A stretch of DNA of 64,000 nt, taken from contig ONCE01000002.1 of the NCBI GenBank assembly GCA_900316245.1, positions 1 to 64,000 on the forward strand, in the 5' to 3' direction. Position numbers and translations under genes: made by a program. The notes under the pieces are model-generated. The model was not told where the DNA came from and searched no databases. It worked only from the letters and a program-made list of their open reading frames with translations. Positions 42,740 through 51,722 of the stretch are shown here, piece by piece (the stretch's first letter is position 1; every line of letters starts with the position of its first letter). Origin of the DNA: an uncultured Bacteroidales bacterium (GTDB taxonomy: Bacteria > Bacteroidota > Bacteroidia > Bacteroidales > UBA932).

Positions 42740-44047
42740 ATGGTAAAGAATTATCTATTTACTAGTGAGTCGGTTAGCGAAGGTCACCCCGACAAAGTGG
42801 CAGACCAGATTTCCGATGCTATCCTGGACGAATTCCTGAAGCAGGACCCGGAGGCCAAAGTGGCCTGCGAGAGCTTCTGCTCCACCGGTATGGTGGTGGT
42901 GATGGGAGAGGTTAAGGCCGAAGCTTACGTAGATATCCAGAACACCGTCCGCAACACCATCCGCAAAATCGGATATACCAAGGCCGACTATATGTTTGAC
43001 GCCAGCAGCTGCGGCGTGCTGAGCGCGCTGCACGAGCAGAGCGCCGACATCAACCGCGGCGTAGAGCGCGCCACGGAAGAGGAGCAGGGCGCCGGCGACC
43101 AGGGTATGATGTTCGGTTACGCCTGCCAGGACACCGAGGATTATATGCCCCTCCCGCTGTATCTGAGCCACAAAGCCCTTGAGATTCTGGCCGATATCCG
43201 CCACAACGAACTGTCCCTGATGCCCTATCTGAGACCCGACGCCAAGAGCCAGTTCACCATCGAATATGACGGCGAGACCCACCAGCCGGTGAAGGTCCAC
43301 ACCATAGTCCTGAGCACCCAGCACGACGAGTTCGTGCCCGAGAGCCTGGGCAAGATGACCTATGAGGAAGCCGTGGCCCAGTACGGCCAGGCCAAGGTGG
43401 ACGAGGCTATGCAGAACAAGATCCGCCAGGATGTGGAGACCATCCTCATTCCCCGCCTGAAGGCCGAACTCCCGGAGCAGACGGCCGCGCTCATCCACGA
43501 CTATGTGCTGCACGTGAACCCCACGGGCAAGTTCGTGATTGGAGGCCCCCACGGCGATACCGGTCTTACAGGCCGAAAGATCATCGTAGACACCTACGGC
43601 GGCAAGGGTGCCCACGGCGGCGGAGCTTTCTCCGGAAAGGACCCGTCCAAGGTGGACCGCAGCGCCGCTTATGCCGCCCGTTATATTGCCAAGAACCTGG
43701 TGGCCGCCGGTGTGGCTTCCGAGTGCCTGGTCCAGCTGGCCTACGCCATCGGCGTGGCCCGGCCCGTGAGCGTTTTCGTAGATACTTACGGCACCGCAGC
43801 CAAGGGCCTGTCCGACGGTGAGATTGCCGCCAAGGTGCAGGAACTGTTTGACCTTCGGCCCGCCGCTATCATCAAAAAGTTCCAGCTCAAGAATCCCATT
43901 TATGCCCCCACGGCCGCCTATGGCCACATGGGCCGGAAGCCTTTCCAAAAGATGGTGAAGGTGCAGGGAAAAGAGAAAATTGTCCAATTCTTTGGCTGGG
44001 AACTGCTGGACAGCGTTCCTGCCATCCAAAAGGCTTTCAATCTTTAG
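42740..44047 (+). CDS. metK: S-adenosylmethionine synthetase
   Basis: 435 residues. [15 protein letters not shown] at the start, [33 protein letters not shown] and [12 protein letters not shown] are the MetK signatures. It makes SAM from Met and ATP. The ATG at 42740 ([12 protein letters not shown]) was chosen; an ATG at 42713 lies inside the terminator loop. The protein is slightly longer than the E. coli enzyme owing to a mid-protein insertion, which I recall as common in this phylum. Confidence 0.96.
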   Translation: MVKNYLFTSESVSEGHPDKVADQISDAILDEFLKQDPEAKVACESFCSTGMVVVMGEVKAEAYVDIQNTVRNTIRKIGYTKADYMFDASSCGVLSALHEQSADINRGVERATEEEQGAGDQGMMFGYACQDTEDYMPLPLYLSHKALEILADIRHNELSLMPYLRPDAKSQFTIEYDGETHQPVKVHTIVLSTQHDEFVPESLGKMTYEEAVAQYGQAKVDEAMQNKIRQDVETILIPRLKAELPEQTAALIHDYVLHVNPTGKFVIGGPHGDTGLTGRKIIVDTYGGKGAHGGGAFSGKDPSKVDRSAAYAARYIAKNLVAAGVASECLVQLAYAIGVARPVSVFVDTYGTAAKGLSDGEIAAKVQELFDLRPAAIIKKFQLKNPIYAPTAAYGHMGRKPFQKMVKVQGKEKIVQFFGWELLDSVPAIQKAFNL

Positions 44048-44057
44048 ATTGACTTAC

Positions 44058-44085
44058 AGCGAATTCTTAGGAGTTCGCTTTTTTA
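44058..44085 (+). terminator. Terminator of metK
   Basis: AGCGAATTC and GAGTTCGCT form a 9-bp stem (one G.U) with loop TTAG and a T run, 10 nt after the metK stop. Confidence 0.85.
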
Positions 44086-44101
44086 TTATCTGAATTCTTC
44101 G

Positions 44102-44109
44102 TATCTTTG
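44102..44109 (+). promoter_or_regulatory. -7 promoter element for the Oar-like receptor gene
   Basis: TATCTTTG fits TAnnTTTG. The ATG at 44165 lies about 50 nt downstream. Confidence 0.65.
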
Positions 44110-44164
44110 CACTTTGATTGGTTGGGAAATACTGTTAGTATCAATATTTATTTTTCAAACATTT

Positions 44165-47100
44165 ATGAAACAAGCTTTTAAAAGCCTTTCTCTCGCATTC
44201 ATTACCATGTTTGCGGGTATTGTCGCCTTTGCTCAGGTGACCACGTCCTCCCTTTCCGGTAGCGTGGTAGACCAGAACGGCGAACCTGTCATCGGCGCTG
44301 CCGTTGTGGCCCTCCACGAGCCCTCCGGTACCGTCTATGGCGCAGTAACCAACGCCGATGGCCGCTACACCATCCAGGGTATGCGTACCGGCGGTCCCTA
44401 CAAGGTGGACTTCACCTGCCTGGGCTACCAGGACGCCACCTACACTGGCATTACCCTCCAGCTGGCCGAGACGTTCAGCCTGAATGCCAAAATCGCCGAG
44501 TCTTCTGAGTTCCTTGAGGGAACGGTGATCGTAGCAGACGCTACCTCCAAGTTCGCCGCCCAGGAGCGCACGGGCGCTGTGACCAACATCAACAATGCCC
44601 AGATCACGGCCATCCCCACGGTGAACCGCAGCATTACCGATGTTACCCGCCTTTCCCCTTACGGCGGTAACGGTATGAGCTTCGCCGGCGCCGATGGTCG
44701 TACCGCCAACTTCACGGTTGACGGCGCCAACTTCAACAACAACTTCGGTCTTAACGATAATCTCCCTGGTGGTGGCAACCCCATCTCCATCGACGCCATC
44801 GAAGAACTCCAGGTTGTGATCAGCCCCTACGATGTTCGCCAGACCAACTTCATCGGTGGTGGTGTCAACGCTATCACCAAGTCCGGTACCAACACCTTCA
44901 AGGGTACGGCTTATGTATATCACAAGAATGAGTTCCTGCGTGGTGACACCATCTACGGTGAGCAGATTTCCGGCGCTCGTGACAAAGACCGCACCACCAC
45001 CTATGGTTTCACCTTCGGCGGCCCCATTGTCAAGAACAAGCTCTTCTTCTTCGTAAATGCTGAAATGTCCAAGATTCCTTCCATCGTAAACCGCTGGAGG
45101 GCTTCCGATAACGGTAAGGCAGATCCCGACAATTACGTTTCCCGCACCACCAATGCAGACCTCAAGAGAGTTTCTGACTACGTTAAGGAAAAGTATGGTT
45201 ATGAAACCGGATCCTGGAGCAATTTCCCGGCCAACGAGAGCAACGCCAAGATCCTGGCCCGCCTGGACTGGAACATCAGCCAGAAGCATCACCTGGCCCT
45301 GCGTTACAACTACACGGTCAACAAGTACTGGCAGTCTCCCAACGCTTCCTCCATGGATGCTGGTAGCCGTATGGTAGATGCCCGTATGTCCAAGAGCTCC
45401 ATGTCCTTTGTCAACTCCATGTATTCCATGCAGAACATTGTGCATACCTGGTCTCTGGATTTGAACAGCCGTCTTACCGATAACCTTTCCAACCAGTTCC
45501 TGGCTACCTTCTCCAAGCTGGATGATATCCGCGGTTCCAATTCCGAGCAGTTCCCGCACATCGACATTCTGGATGGTGACGTGCGCGAAGAGGGTGCAGA
45601 TCCTAACATCTACATGGCTCTGGGTTATGAGCTCTTCACCTGGAACAACGCTGTGCACAACACCGTTGCCAACGTAAAGGACGACCTCACCTGGTACCTT
45701 GGTAAGCACAAGATCACCGGAGGTATCAACTTCGAGTACCAGATGGCCGACAACGCCTATATGCGTAACGGTACCGGTTACTATCGTTACAACTCCGTGA
45801 CCGAGTTTATCAACGGTGCCAATCCTGAGATTGTGAACCTCACCTACGGTTACGACGGAGAGCAGAACCCTGCTGCCCGTGTACAGTTCTACAAGGCCGG
45901 CCTCTATGCCCAGGATGAGTGGAACGCCACCGATAACTTCAAACTTACCTACGGCCTCCGTATGGACGGTCTGTTCTTCAACAACGGTGACCTTATCACC
46001 AATGCCGCCATCAAGGAGCTCTCCTTCTATCCCAAGGCTAACAACTATGAGGAAACCCATATCGACACCGGTAAGTGGCCTACCGCCAAGGTGACTTTCT
46101 CCCCGCGCGTTGGTTTCACCTGGGATGTATTTGGCAACAAGAGCCTGAAGGTTCGTGGTGGTACCGGTCTGTTCAGCGGCCGTCTGCCCCTGGTGTTCTT
46201 CACCAACATGCCCACCAACGGAGGTCTGGTTCAGTATCAGGCCCAGATTAATGCCGACAAGGCCAAACAGATGGGCTTCACCATGGATGAGTTCGCCGGT
46301 GGTCTCGTGACCGACGAGAACGGCAAGGCTACCATTTCCGCTCTCCTGAATAAGCTCCAGAAGCTTGGATATCCCACCACCGTATCTCCTGAATCCGGTG
46401 TTGTTCCTTCCGCAGTGAACGCTGTGGATCCCAAGTTCAAGATGCCGCAGGTTTGGAAGACCTCCCTGGCCTTTGACTATACCTTCCCCACCTCCTTCCC
46501 GTTCAGCATTACGGCTGAGGGTATCTTCAACAAGACCATCAACGCCGTTGCTATCTCCGACTGGAGCATTAAGAATGTAGGTGGTTTCGCCCGCTTCAAC
46601 GGCGCCGACAACCGTCCCATCTATCCCGAATCTTTCCGCGTAGCCAACATCGTGAGCGGCAAGTCCAAGGAAGTCTCCGCCTTTGTGCTGGAGAACACCT
46701 CCAAGGGTTATGGCTGGAGCGCCAACGTTACCCTCAACATGCAGCCCATCGAGAGCCTGAGCCTCATGGCCGCTTACACCCACACCGTGAGCAAGGAAAT
46801 CACCGGTATGCCCGGTTCGGCAGCTGAGTCTGCTTTCACCTATGTTCCCACGAACGAAGGTCCCAACTACATCAAGCTGCATAACTCCCAGTACGTGACC
46901 CCGGATCGTGTTGTTGCTTCCGCAACCCATCACGACAAGAGCGGTAACCACTATTCCCTCATCTATGAGGCCTGGAGAGGTGGTTACAACTACTCCTACA
47001 TGATGGCCAATGATATGAACGGTGACGGTTACAACTACGACGCCCTCTACATCCCTACGGATGAGCAGGTTGCCAACGGTGACTTCCGCTTCGTCTCCGC

Positions 47101-47515
47101 TGACGATGCCACCCGCTTCATGGACTTCGTTCACAACGACGCTTACCTCTCCAAGCATCAGGGTCAGTATGCAGAAGGTTACAGCCTTTACAACCCTTGG
47201 GTGCATCGTCTGGACTTCAGCTACAAGCACGACTTCACCGTGATGATTGGCAAGACCAAGAACACCCTGCAGCTGAGCTTCGATATGAAAAACATCCTCA
47301 ACCTCTTCAACTCCAGCTGGGGCGTTTCCAAGGCTCTGAATTCCGCCATTGGTTCCGACGCTCGCGTTCTTAAGTACGAAGGCGTTGATAAGGATGGTTA
47401 TGCTACCTTCTCCACTCCTAAGGCTATCTCCGGTAGCACCCAGCTCTGGACTCCTGTCCACAGCCTCGGTCAGTGCTGGTATGCCTCTATCGGTATCAAG
47501 TATCTGTTCAACTAA
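44165..47515 (+). CDS. Oar-like TonB-dependent outer-membrane receptor
   Basis: 1116 residues from the ATG at 44165 (MKQAFKSLSLAF); an ATG at 44114 would add 17 hydrophobic residues before the signal peptide. Signal cut near AFAQ, then a carboxypeptidase-regulatory beta domain (about 25-115), a plug (about 135-250, VDGANFNNNFGLND and VVISPYDVRQTNFIGGGVNA) and a large barrel. The plug matches the Oar group. It should import or export a large ligand using TonB. The downstream OB-fold lipoprotein (18-nt gap) is the probable surface partner. Confidence 0.9.
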   Translation: MKQAFKSLSLAFITMFAGIVAFAQVTTSSLSGSVVDQNGEPVIGAAVVALHEPSGTVYGAVTNADGRYTIQGMRTGGPYKVDFTCLGYQDATYTGITLQLAETFSLNAKIAESSEFLEGTVIVADATSKFAAQERTGAVTNINNAQITAIPTVNRSITDVTRLSPYGGNGMSFAGADGRTANFTVDGANFNNNFGLNDNLPGGGNPISIDAIEELQVVISPYDVRQTNFIGGGVNAITKSGTNTFKGTAYVYHKNEFLRGDTIYGEQISGARDKDRTTTYGFTFGGPIVKNKLFFFVNAEMSKIPSIVNRWRASDNGKADPDNYVSRTTNADLKRVSDYVKEKYGYETGSWSNFPANESNAKILARLDWNISQKHHLALRYNYTVNKYWQSPNASSMDAGSRMVDARMSKSSMSFVNSMYSMQNIVHTWSLDLNSRLTDNLSNQFLATFSKLDDIRGSNSEQFPHIDILDGDVREEGADPNIYMALGYELFTWNNAVHNTVANVKDDLTWYLGKHKITGGINFEYQMADNAYMRNGTGYYRYNSVTEFINGANPEIVNLTYGYDGEQNPAARVQFYKAGLYAQDEWNATDNFKLTYGLRMDGLFFNNGDLITNAAIKELSFYPKANNYEETHIDTGKWPTAKVTFSPRVGFTWDVFGNKSLKVRGGTGLFSGRLPLVFFTNMPTNGGLVQYQAQINADKAKQMGFTMDEFAGGLVTDENGKATISALLNKLQKLGYPTTVSPESGVVPSAVNAVDPKFKMPQVWKTSLAFDYTFPTSFPFSITAEGIFNKTINAVAISDWSIKNVGGFARFNGADNRPIYPESFRVANIVSGKSKEVSAFVLENTSKGYGWSANVTLNMQPIESLSLMAAYTHTVSKEITGMPGSAAESAFTYVPTNEGPNYIKLHNSQYVTPDRVVASATHHDKSGNHYSLIYEAWRGGYNYSYMMANDMNGDGYNYDALYIPTDEQVANGDFRFVSADDATRFMDFVHNDAYLSKHQGQYAEGYSLYNPWVHRLDFSYKHDFTVMIGKTKNTLQLSFDMKNILNLFNSSWGVSKALNSAIGSDARVLKYEGVDKDGYATFSTPKAISGSTQLWTPVHSLGQCWYASIGIKYLFN

Positions 47516-47533
47516 TCAAAATCGGCATATCTT

Positions 47534-49123
47534 ATGAAACTCAAGTATATTTTTGCTTCCATCGTTGCCACTTTGGCTCTGGCCGTGAGCTGCGAGAAAG
47601 AGGCCGATCATTATCTTGACGAGGTTAAACTTTCTACTTCCTACGTCTCCCTCAGCACTGGCGTTGGTGCCAATACCTCTATCACCCTCACTGCAACGAA
47701 CAATTGGAACATCGTGATGAGTGATGACGTTGCCAAGTGGCTCACAGTGAGTCCCCTGTCCGGCAGCGCTGGTGAGACTACCGTTACCTTCACTGCTCCC
47801 GCTTATGAAGGTGGCCGTACCGCGGAGCTCACTGTTTCCTGCGGCGACAAGACTCAGTTCATCAATGTAATCCAGGGTGTAAAGAGCGTTTCCGAGGTTA
47901 CTTGCGCAGAGGTTATGAAGAACCCCGGCAAAACCTATCGTGTTACTGGTACTGTTACCAGAATTGCTAACACCGTTTATGGTAACTGGAATATGGACGA
48001 CGGCACCTATGATTATTCTGGTGCCACTGCTGATAACAAGGCCGGTCTGTATATCTATGGTACCCTGGACAACAAGGGCAACACCAAGAACTTCTCTTAT
48101 TGGGGCCTCGAAGTAGGTGACAAGATCACCGTCGAAGGACCCAGCAAGGAGTACAACGGCACCATCGAGCTTGTGGACGTGACCGTCATCAAGATTGTCA
48201 AGTCTCTCATCAAGGTGGACGAAGTGGTGTATCCCAACCCTGAGCACCTTCTCCCTGCTCCCGAGTATCTCCCGGTTGCCGGTGGCGAAGCAGAGGTTAC
48301 CCTTGTTAACAAGGGCGAATCCCTCAAGGTGGTTATCCCCGAGGATGCCAAGTCCTGGCTCTCCATCTCCAGCCTGGATGGTAATAAGGTAACTCTCAAG
48401 GCCCTGCCCAACGAGGGTGGTGACCGCGAGACCACTGTGACCTTCGGCACCAACCAGGGTAACGAAGCCTACACCTGCGAACTCACGATCACCCAGAAGG
48501 GTGCAGTGGTTTCCGCTACGGTAGCCGAGTTCCTGGCAGCCAAGGAAGATGACACCGTCTATCGCCTCCAGGGTATCATTACCGCCCTTTATACCTCTGA
48601 CAAACAGGGTAAGAGCTTCTACATCCAGGATTACTCCGGCAATGTGCTCGTGTATCGTGCAGAAGGCTTCGATACCGCCGGCGCCAAGGTTGGTGATATC
48701 GTAACCGTCACCGGTAAGCGCACCTCTTACAAGGAGACTCCTCAGATGGGTACTACCACGTTTGAGAGCCTTGACAAGGTGGTTGCCACCAAGACCGTGG
48801 CCGAACTCCGCGCCCTGGAAGACGACAAAAACACTTACTTCATGGTTACTGGTAAGGTGGTGAAGTCCGAAGAGCCCAACACCAAGTTTGATCTCGAGAC
48901 CTACGGCAATCTGAGCCTTCAGGACGAGTCCGGCGAAATCTATGTGTACGGCGTTTCCACCGGTTGGAACGGCGCCACCAAGCAGTTCGGAACCCTGGGT
49001 GTCAAGGAAGGCGACATTCTCACCGTTATCGGTTATCGTACCTCCTATACAAAGGGTGACTACACGCTCCTCCAGATTGGCGGTGCCATGTACGTAAGTC
49101 ACGTACCTGCCGACGCCGAATAA
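47534..49123 (+). CDS. Lipoprotein with BACON and OB-fold-like domains
   Basis: 529 residues. Lipoprotein signal ending LALAVSC (Cys20). Two BACON-like domains (about 31-115 and 235-325, with NWNIVMSDDVAKWLTVSP and KSWLSISSLDGN) alternate with three OB-fold-like units (about 120-225, 330-420 and 420-529). OB cores read YRLQGIITALYTSDKQGKSF and YFMVTGKVVKSEEPNTKF, similar to the OB domains of the YhcR nuclease. Surface binding of nucleic acid or another polymer is inferred. A strong terminator follows. Confidence 0.82.
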   Translation: MKLKYIFASIVATLALAVSCEKEADHYLDEVKLSTSYVSLSTGVGANTSITLTATNNWNIVMSDDVAKWLTVSPLSGSAGETTVTFTAPAYEGGRTAELTVSCGDKTQFINVIQGVKSVSEVTCAEVMKNPGKTYRVTGTVTRIANTVYGNWNMDDGTYDYSGATADNKAGLYIYGTLDNKGNTKNFSYWGLEVGDKITVEGPSKEYNGTIELVDVTVIKIVKSLIKVDEVVYPNPEHLLPAPEYLPVAGGEAEVTLVNKGESLKVVIPEDAKSWLSISSLDGNKVTLKALPNEGGDRETTVTFGTNQGNEAYTCELTITQKGAVVSATVAEFLAAKEDDTVYRLQGIITALYTSDKQGKSFYIQDYSGNVLVYRAEGFDTAGAKVGDIVTVTGKRTSYKETPQMGTTTFESLDKVVATKTVAELRALEDDKNTYFMVTGKVVKSEEPNTKFDLETYGNLSLQDESGEIYVYGVSTGWNGATKQFGTLGVKEGDILTVIGYRTSYTKGDYTLLQIGGAMYVSHVPADAE

Positions 49124-49146
49124 TCTGAAAGGATCCTGATTCTGAA

Positions 49147-49179
49147 GGCGCGACCCTATCCCGGGCCGCGCCTTTTTTT
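49147..49179 (+). terminator. Terminator of the receptor/lipoprotein operon
   Basis: GGCGCG (49147-49152) and CGCGCC (49167-49172) close a hairpin with a G+C-rich inner loop followed by seven T residues. Confidence 0.85.
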
Positions 49180-49195
49180 GTCGCAAAAAGTTTTC

Positions 49196-49203
49196 TAACT
49201 TTG
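49196..49203 (+). promoter_or_regulatory. -7 promoter element for the nuclease operon
   Basis: TAACTTTG fits TAnnTTTG. It lies downstream of the terminator and 25 nt before the nuclease ATG at 49228. Confidence 0.68.
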
Positions 49204-49227
49204 TACTTTGTACAAAAACAAAGAAGT

Positions 49228-50658
49228 ATGAAAAACACCACGTATATTCTAGTAACGCTGTTAGCTTTTTCGGCCACTCTTTTAACCTCCTGTGGCAAAG
49301 ACAATCCCAAACCGGACCCGCAGCCCGAACCGGGTGGCGGCGGAACCCTTCCTGCCCTGATCCTTTCCCAGGACTTTACCAAGGGTCTGGGCGGCTTCAC
49401 CGTTCAGGATAAGGAAAAAGGGGGTTTCACCAAGGCCATCTGGAAGGTGGAAACCGGAGACAATGCCAAGTACGGTGCACAGGCCGCCGCTTCCGAGAAC
49501 AACGGCCAGAAGTGCTACCAGGCAGAGAGCTGGCTCATCTCTCCGGAGATTGACCTTACCAATTACAAATCGGATGTCTATCTTTACTTCAATCACGCCT
49601 TTGCTTATCTTTCCAAGAGTGACGGCAGCAAAGTCTCCTCTCCGGAAAAGCATTTCTTTGTAAAGGTTTCGGAAGACAACGGCGCTACGTGGGTAGACCG
49701 CGAACTTCCCAAGTGGCTGGTTCCCTACAGTTACTTTGAGCTGGCCCAGTCCGGCAATATTCCCCTGGGTCTTTTCAAGGGCAAGAAAATCAAGATAGCC
49801 TTTGTTTACAAGAGCACCACTGAGTTTGCCCCCACCTGGGAGATTACCAACCTGACCGTCTCCACCGAGCGCCAGGAACTTCTTCCGGACGATGCCGGAG
49901 ATCAGTACAAGAGTGTTTCCGGATGGATGGAACTGCCTCAGGTCAAGGATGCATCGGCCTGGCACGCCCATACCACCATCCTGCGCTTCGACCGCGTAAG
50001 GGACTATTCCTTCTCTTACAACGAGCCCTGCCTGGTATCCGACTGGGTGGCTTATCCCCTGTACGAGCAGTTCACCAAGAACCGCGTCAACCGCAGCAAC
50101 TCCAATTGGGAGAAGGATCCCTTCCTCAAGACCCAGTCCAATGTCTCTTCCGGCGGCTCTTACGAGTTCTCCACCAAGGGTTATGACCGTGGCCACCAGA
50201 TTCCTTCCGGAGACCGTCTGGGCGGCGCTATGACCAACCAGCACACCTTCTACTGCAGCAATGTCACGCCCCAGCTGCACGATTTTAACAGCGGCGTGTG
50301 GGAGAAACTGGAGAGCGCCGTCCGCACCTGGAGCGCCTCCTCCGACACTATGTACGTAGTTACGGGCTGCATAGCCGACAATACCTGCGAAACCGTCAAG
50401 GACCACGACGGAAAGGCCGTGGCCGTTCCCAAGGCTTATTACAAGGCCCTCCTGCGCCTGAAAGGTGGTAACTATATTGCCGCCGGCTTCTATCTCAAAC
50501 ACGAGAATACCACCAAGGAATATAAAGAGTTTGCCCTGTCCGTCAAGGAACTGGAGCAGAAGACCGGTATGACGTTCTTCGTGAACCTGCCCTCCGACAA
50601 GGCTGCCGCCATCAAGGCCGAAGATCCCAAGAACAACTCCTTCTGGAACCTGAAGTAA
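49228..50658 (+). CDS. Secreted DNA/RNA non-specific endonuclease, lipoprotein
   Basis: 476 residues from ATG 49228; a TTG-type start at 49201 lies in the promoter. Lipoprotein signal ending ATLLTSC, then a Pro/Gly linker, a jelly-roll-like accessory domain (about 40-215) and a NUC1 nuclease domain (about 235-476). The catalytic DRGH motif lies in KGYDRGHQIPSGDR and the metal-binding Asn in LHDFNSGVWEKLE. It should cut DNA and RNA at the cell surface. The EEP nuclease gene starts 1 nt later. Confidence 0.92.
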   Translation: MKNTTYILVTLLAFSATLLTSCGKDNPKPDPQPEPGGGGTLPALILSQDFTKGLGGFTVQDKEKGGFTKAIWKVETGDNAKYGAQAAASENNGQKCYQAESWLISPEIDLTNYKSDVYLYFNHAFAYLSKSDGSKVSSPEKHFFVKVSEDNGATWVDRELPKWLVPYSYFELAQSGNIPLGLFKGKKIKIAFVYKSTTEFAPTWEITNLTVSTERQELLPDDAGDQYKSVSGWMELPQVKDASAWHAHTTILRFDRVRDYSFSYNEPCLVSDWVAYPLYEQFTKNRVNRSNSNWEKDPFLKTQSNVSSGGSYEFSTKGYDRGHQIPSGDRLGGAMTNQHTFYCSNVTPQLHDFNSGVWEKLESAVRTWSASSDTMYVVTGCIADNTCETVKDHDGKAVAVPKAYYKALLRLKGGNYIAAGFYLKHENTTKEYKEFALSVKELEQKTGMTFFVNLPSDKAAAIKAEDPKNNSFWNLK

Positions 50659-50659
50659 T

Positions 50660-51721
50660 ATGAAACGCTATATCCTCCTGCTGGCAGCGCTGTTGCTGCT
50701 GCTCCCCGCCCAGGGAAGCGCCAAGAAGAAAAACCACCGGCACATCATCGGGTTCTACAATGTGGAGAACCTCTTTGACACGGTGCACGACCAAGGCAAG
50801 AATGACTACGAGTACCTGCCCGACGGCGCCAACGAATGGACGGCCGACAAGTACGCCGTCAAGTTGCAGAACATGGCCCGCGTGATTGCGGATATGCGCC
50901 AGGACAATGGTATCTGGCATACGGTGCTGGGCCTCGCAGAGGTGGAGAACCGCCACGTGCTGGAAGACCTGGTGAAAGAGCCGGCCATTGCCAATGCCAA
51001 CTATAAGATTGTACATATGGAGGGCCCGGACCGCCGCGGCATAGACTGCGCCCTGCTGTACAACCCCGCCCGCTTCAAATTCATCGAGTGTGCCGCCCTT
51101 CCGTACGATTTCAATACGAAGATTCCCATTACCACCTATAATAAACAGGAGCAGGAAGACTTCCGTACCCGTGACATCCTGATGGTGCACGGCACCATTG
51201 ACGGAGAGCACTTCGTCTTCTATGTGTGCCATTTCCCTTCCCGCAGGGGAGACAAGGGCCAGGATCTGAGGGCCCGTGCAGCGGAAATCGCCTACGCCCA
51301 CGCCCGTCAGATGCAGCAGAAGTATGCCGGCATCAAGTGCGTGGTGATGGGAGATATGAACGACAATCCGGCCGATGCCTCCCTGTCGCAGTACCTCCAC
51401 GGCCGCCGCAACCTGGCAGAGGTAAAATCCGGAGATTTCTTCAACCCTTTCTGGGAGATGTTGGACGACGGCATAGGCTCCCTTTATTACAGGGGAGACC
51501 CCAACATCTTCGACTGCATCCTGGTGAGCAATTCCCTGGTGAACGGCAAGGGCTTCCGCATTGACAAGATGGGAAAATACTACGGCGTGGTCTATTCCAA
51601 GCCTTATATGACCCAGCAGAGCGGCCAGTACAAAGGCCAGCCTTTCCGCACCTTCTCCAACGGCAAGTTCATCAAGGGCTATTCCGACCATTATCCCACG
51701 TTTATAGAAATCTCAAGATAG
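50660..51721 (+). CDS. Secreted endonuclease/exonuclease/phosphatase family enzyme
   Basis: 353 residues with a signal peptide (cut near GSA). EEP motifs are complete: FYNVENLFD (Asn), AEVENR (metal Glu), GDMNDNP (Asp/Asn) and YSDHYP (Asp-His). Members cut DNA, RNA or phosphate esters. Between the NUC1 gene and an outer-membrane barrel, it may shorten fragments made by NUC1; this is inference. Gaps of 1 nt on both sides point to one operon. Confidence 0.9.
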   Translation: MKRYILLLAALLLLLPAQGSAKKKNHRHIIGFYNVENLFDTVHDQGKNDYEYLPDGANEWTADKYAVKLQNMARVIADMRQDNGIWHTVLGLAEVENRHVLEDLVKEPAIANANYKIVHMEGPDRRGIDCALLYNPARFKFIECAALPYDFNTKIPITTYNKQEQEDFRTRDILMVHGTIDGEHFVFYVCHFPSRRGDKGQDLRARAAEIAYAHARQMQQKYAGIKCVVMGDMNDNPADASLSQYLHGRRNLAEVKSGDFFNPFWEMLDDGIGSLYYRGDPNIFDCILVSNSLVNGKGFRIDKMGKYYGVVYSKPYMTQQSGQYKGQPFRTFSNGKFIKGYSDHYPTFIEISR

Positions 51722-51722
51722 C

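Noticed and set aside
44141-47461. 1106-codon open frame antisense to the Oar-like gene
   Set aside because: It mirrors the sense gene, with compositional bias and no recognisable motif.
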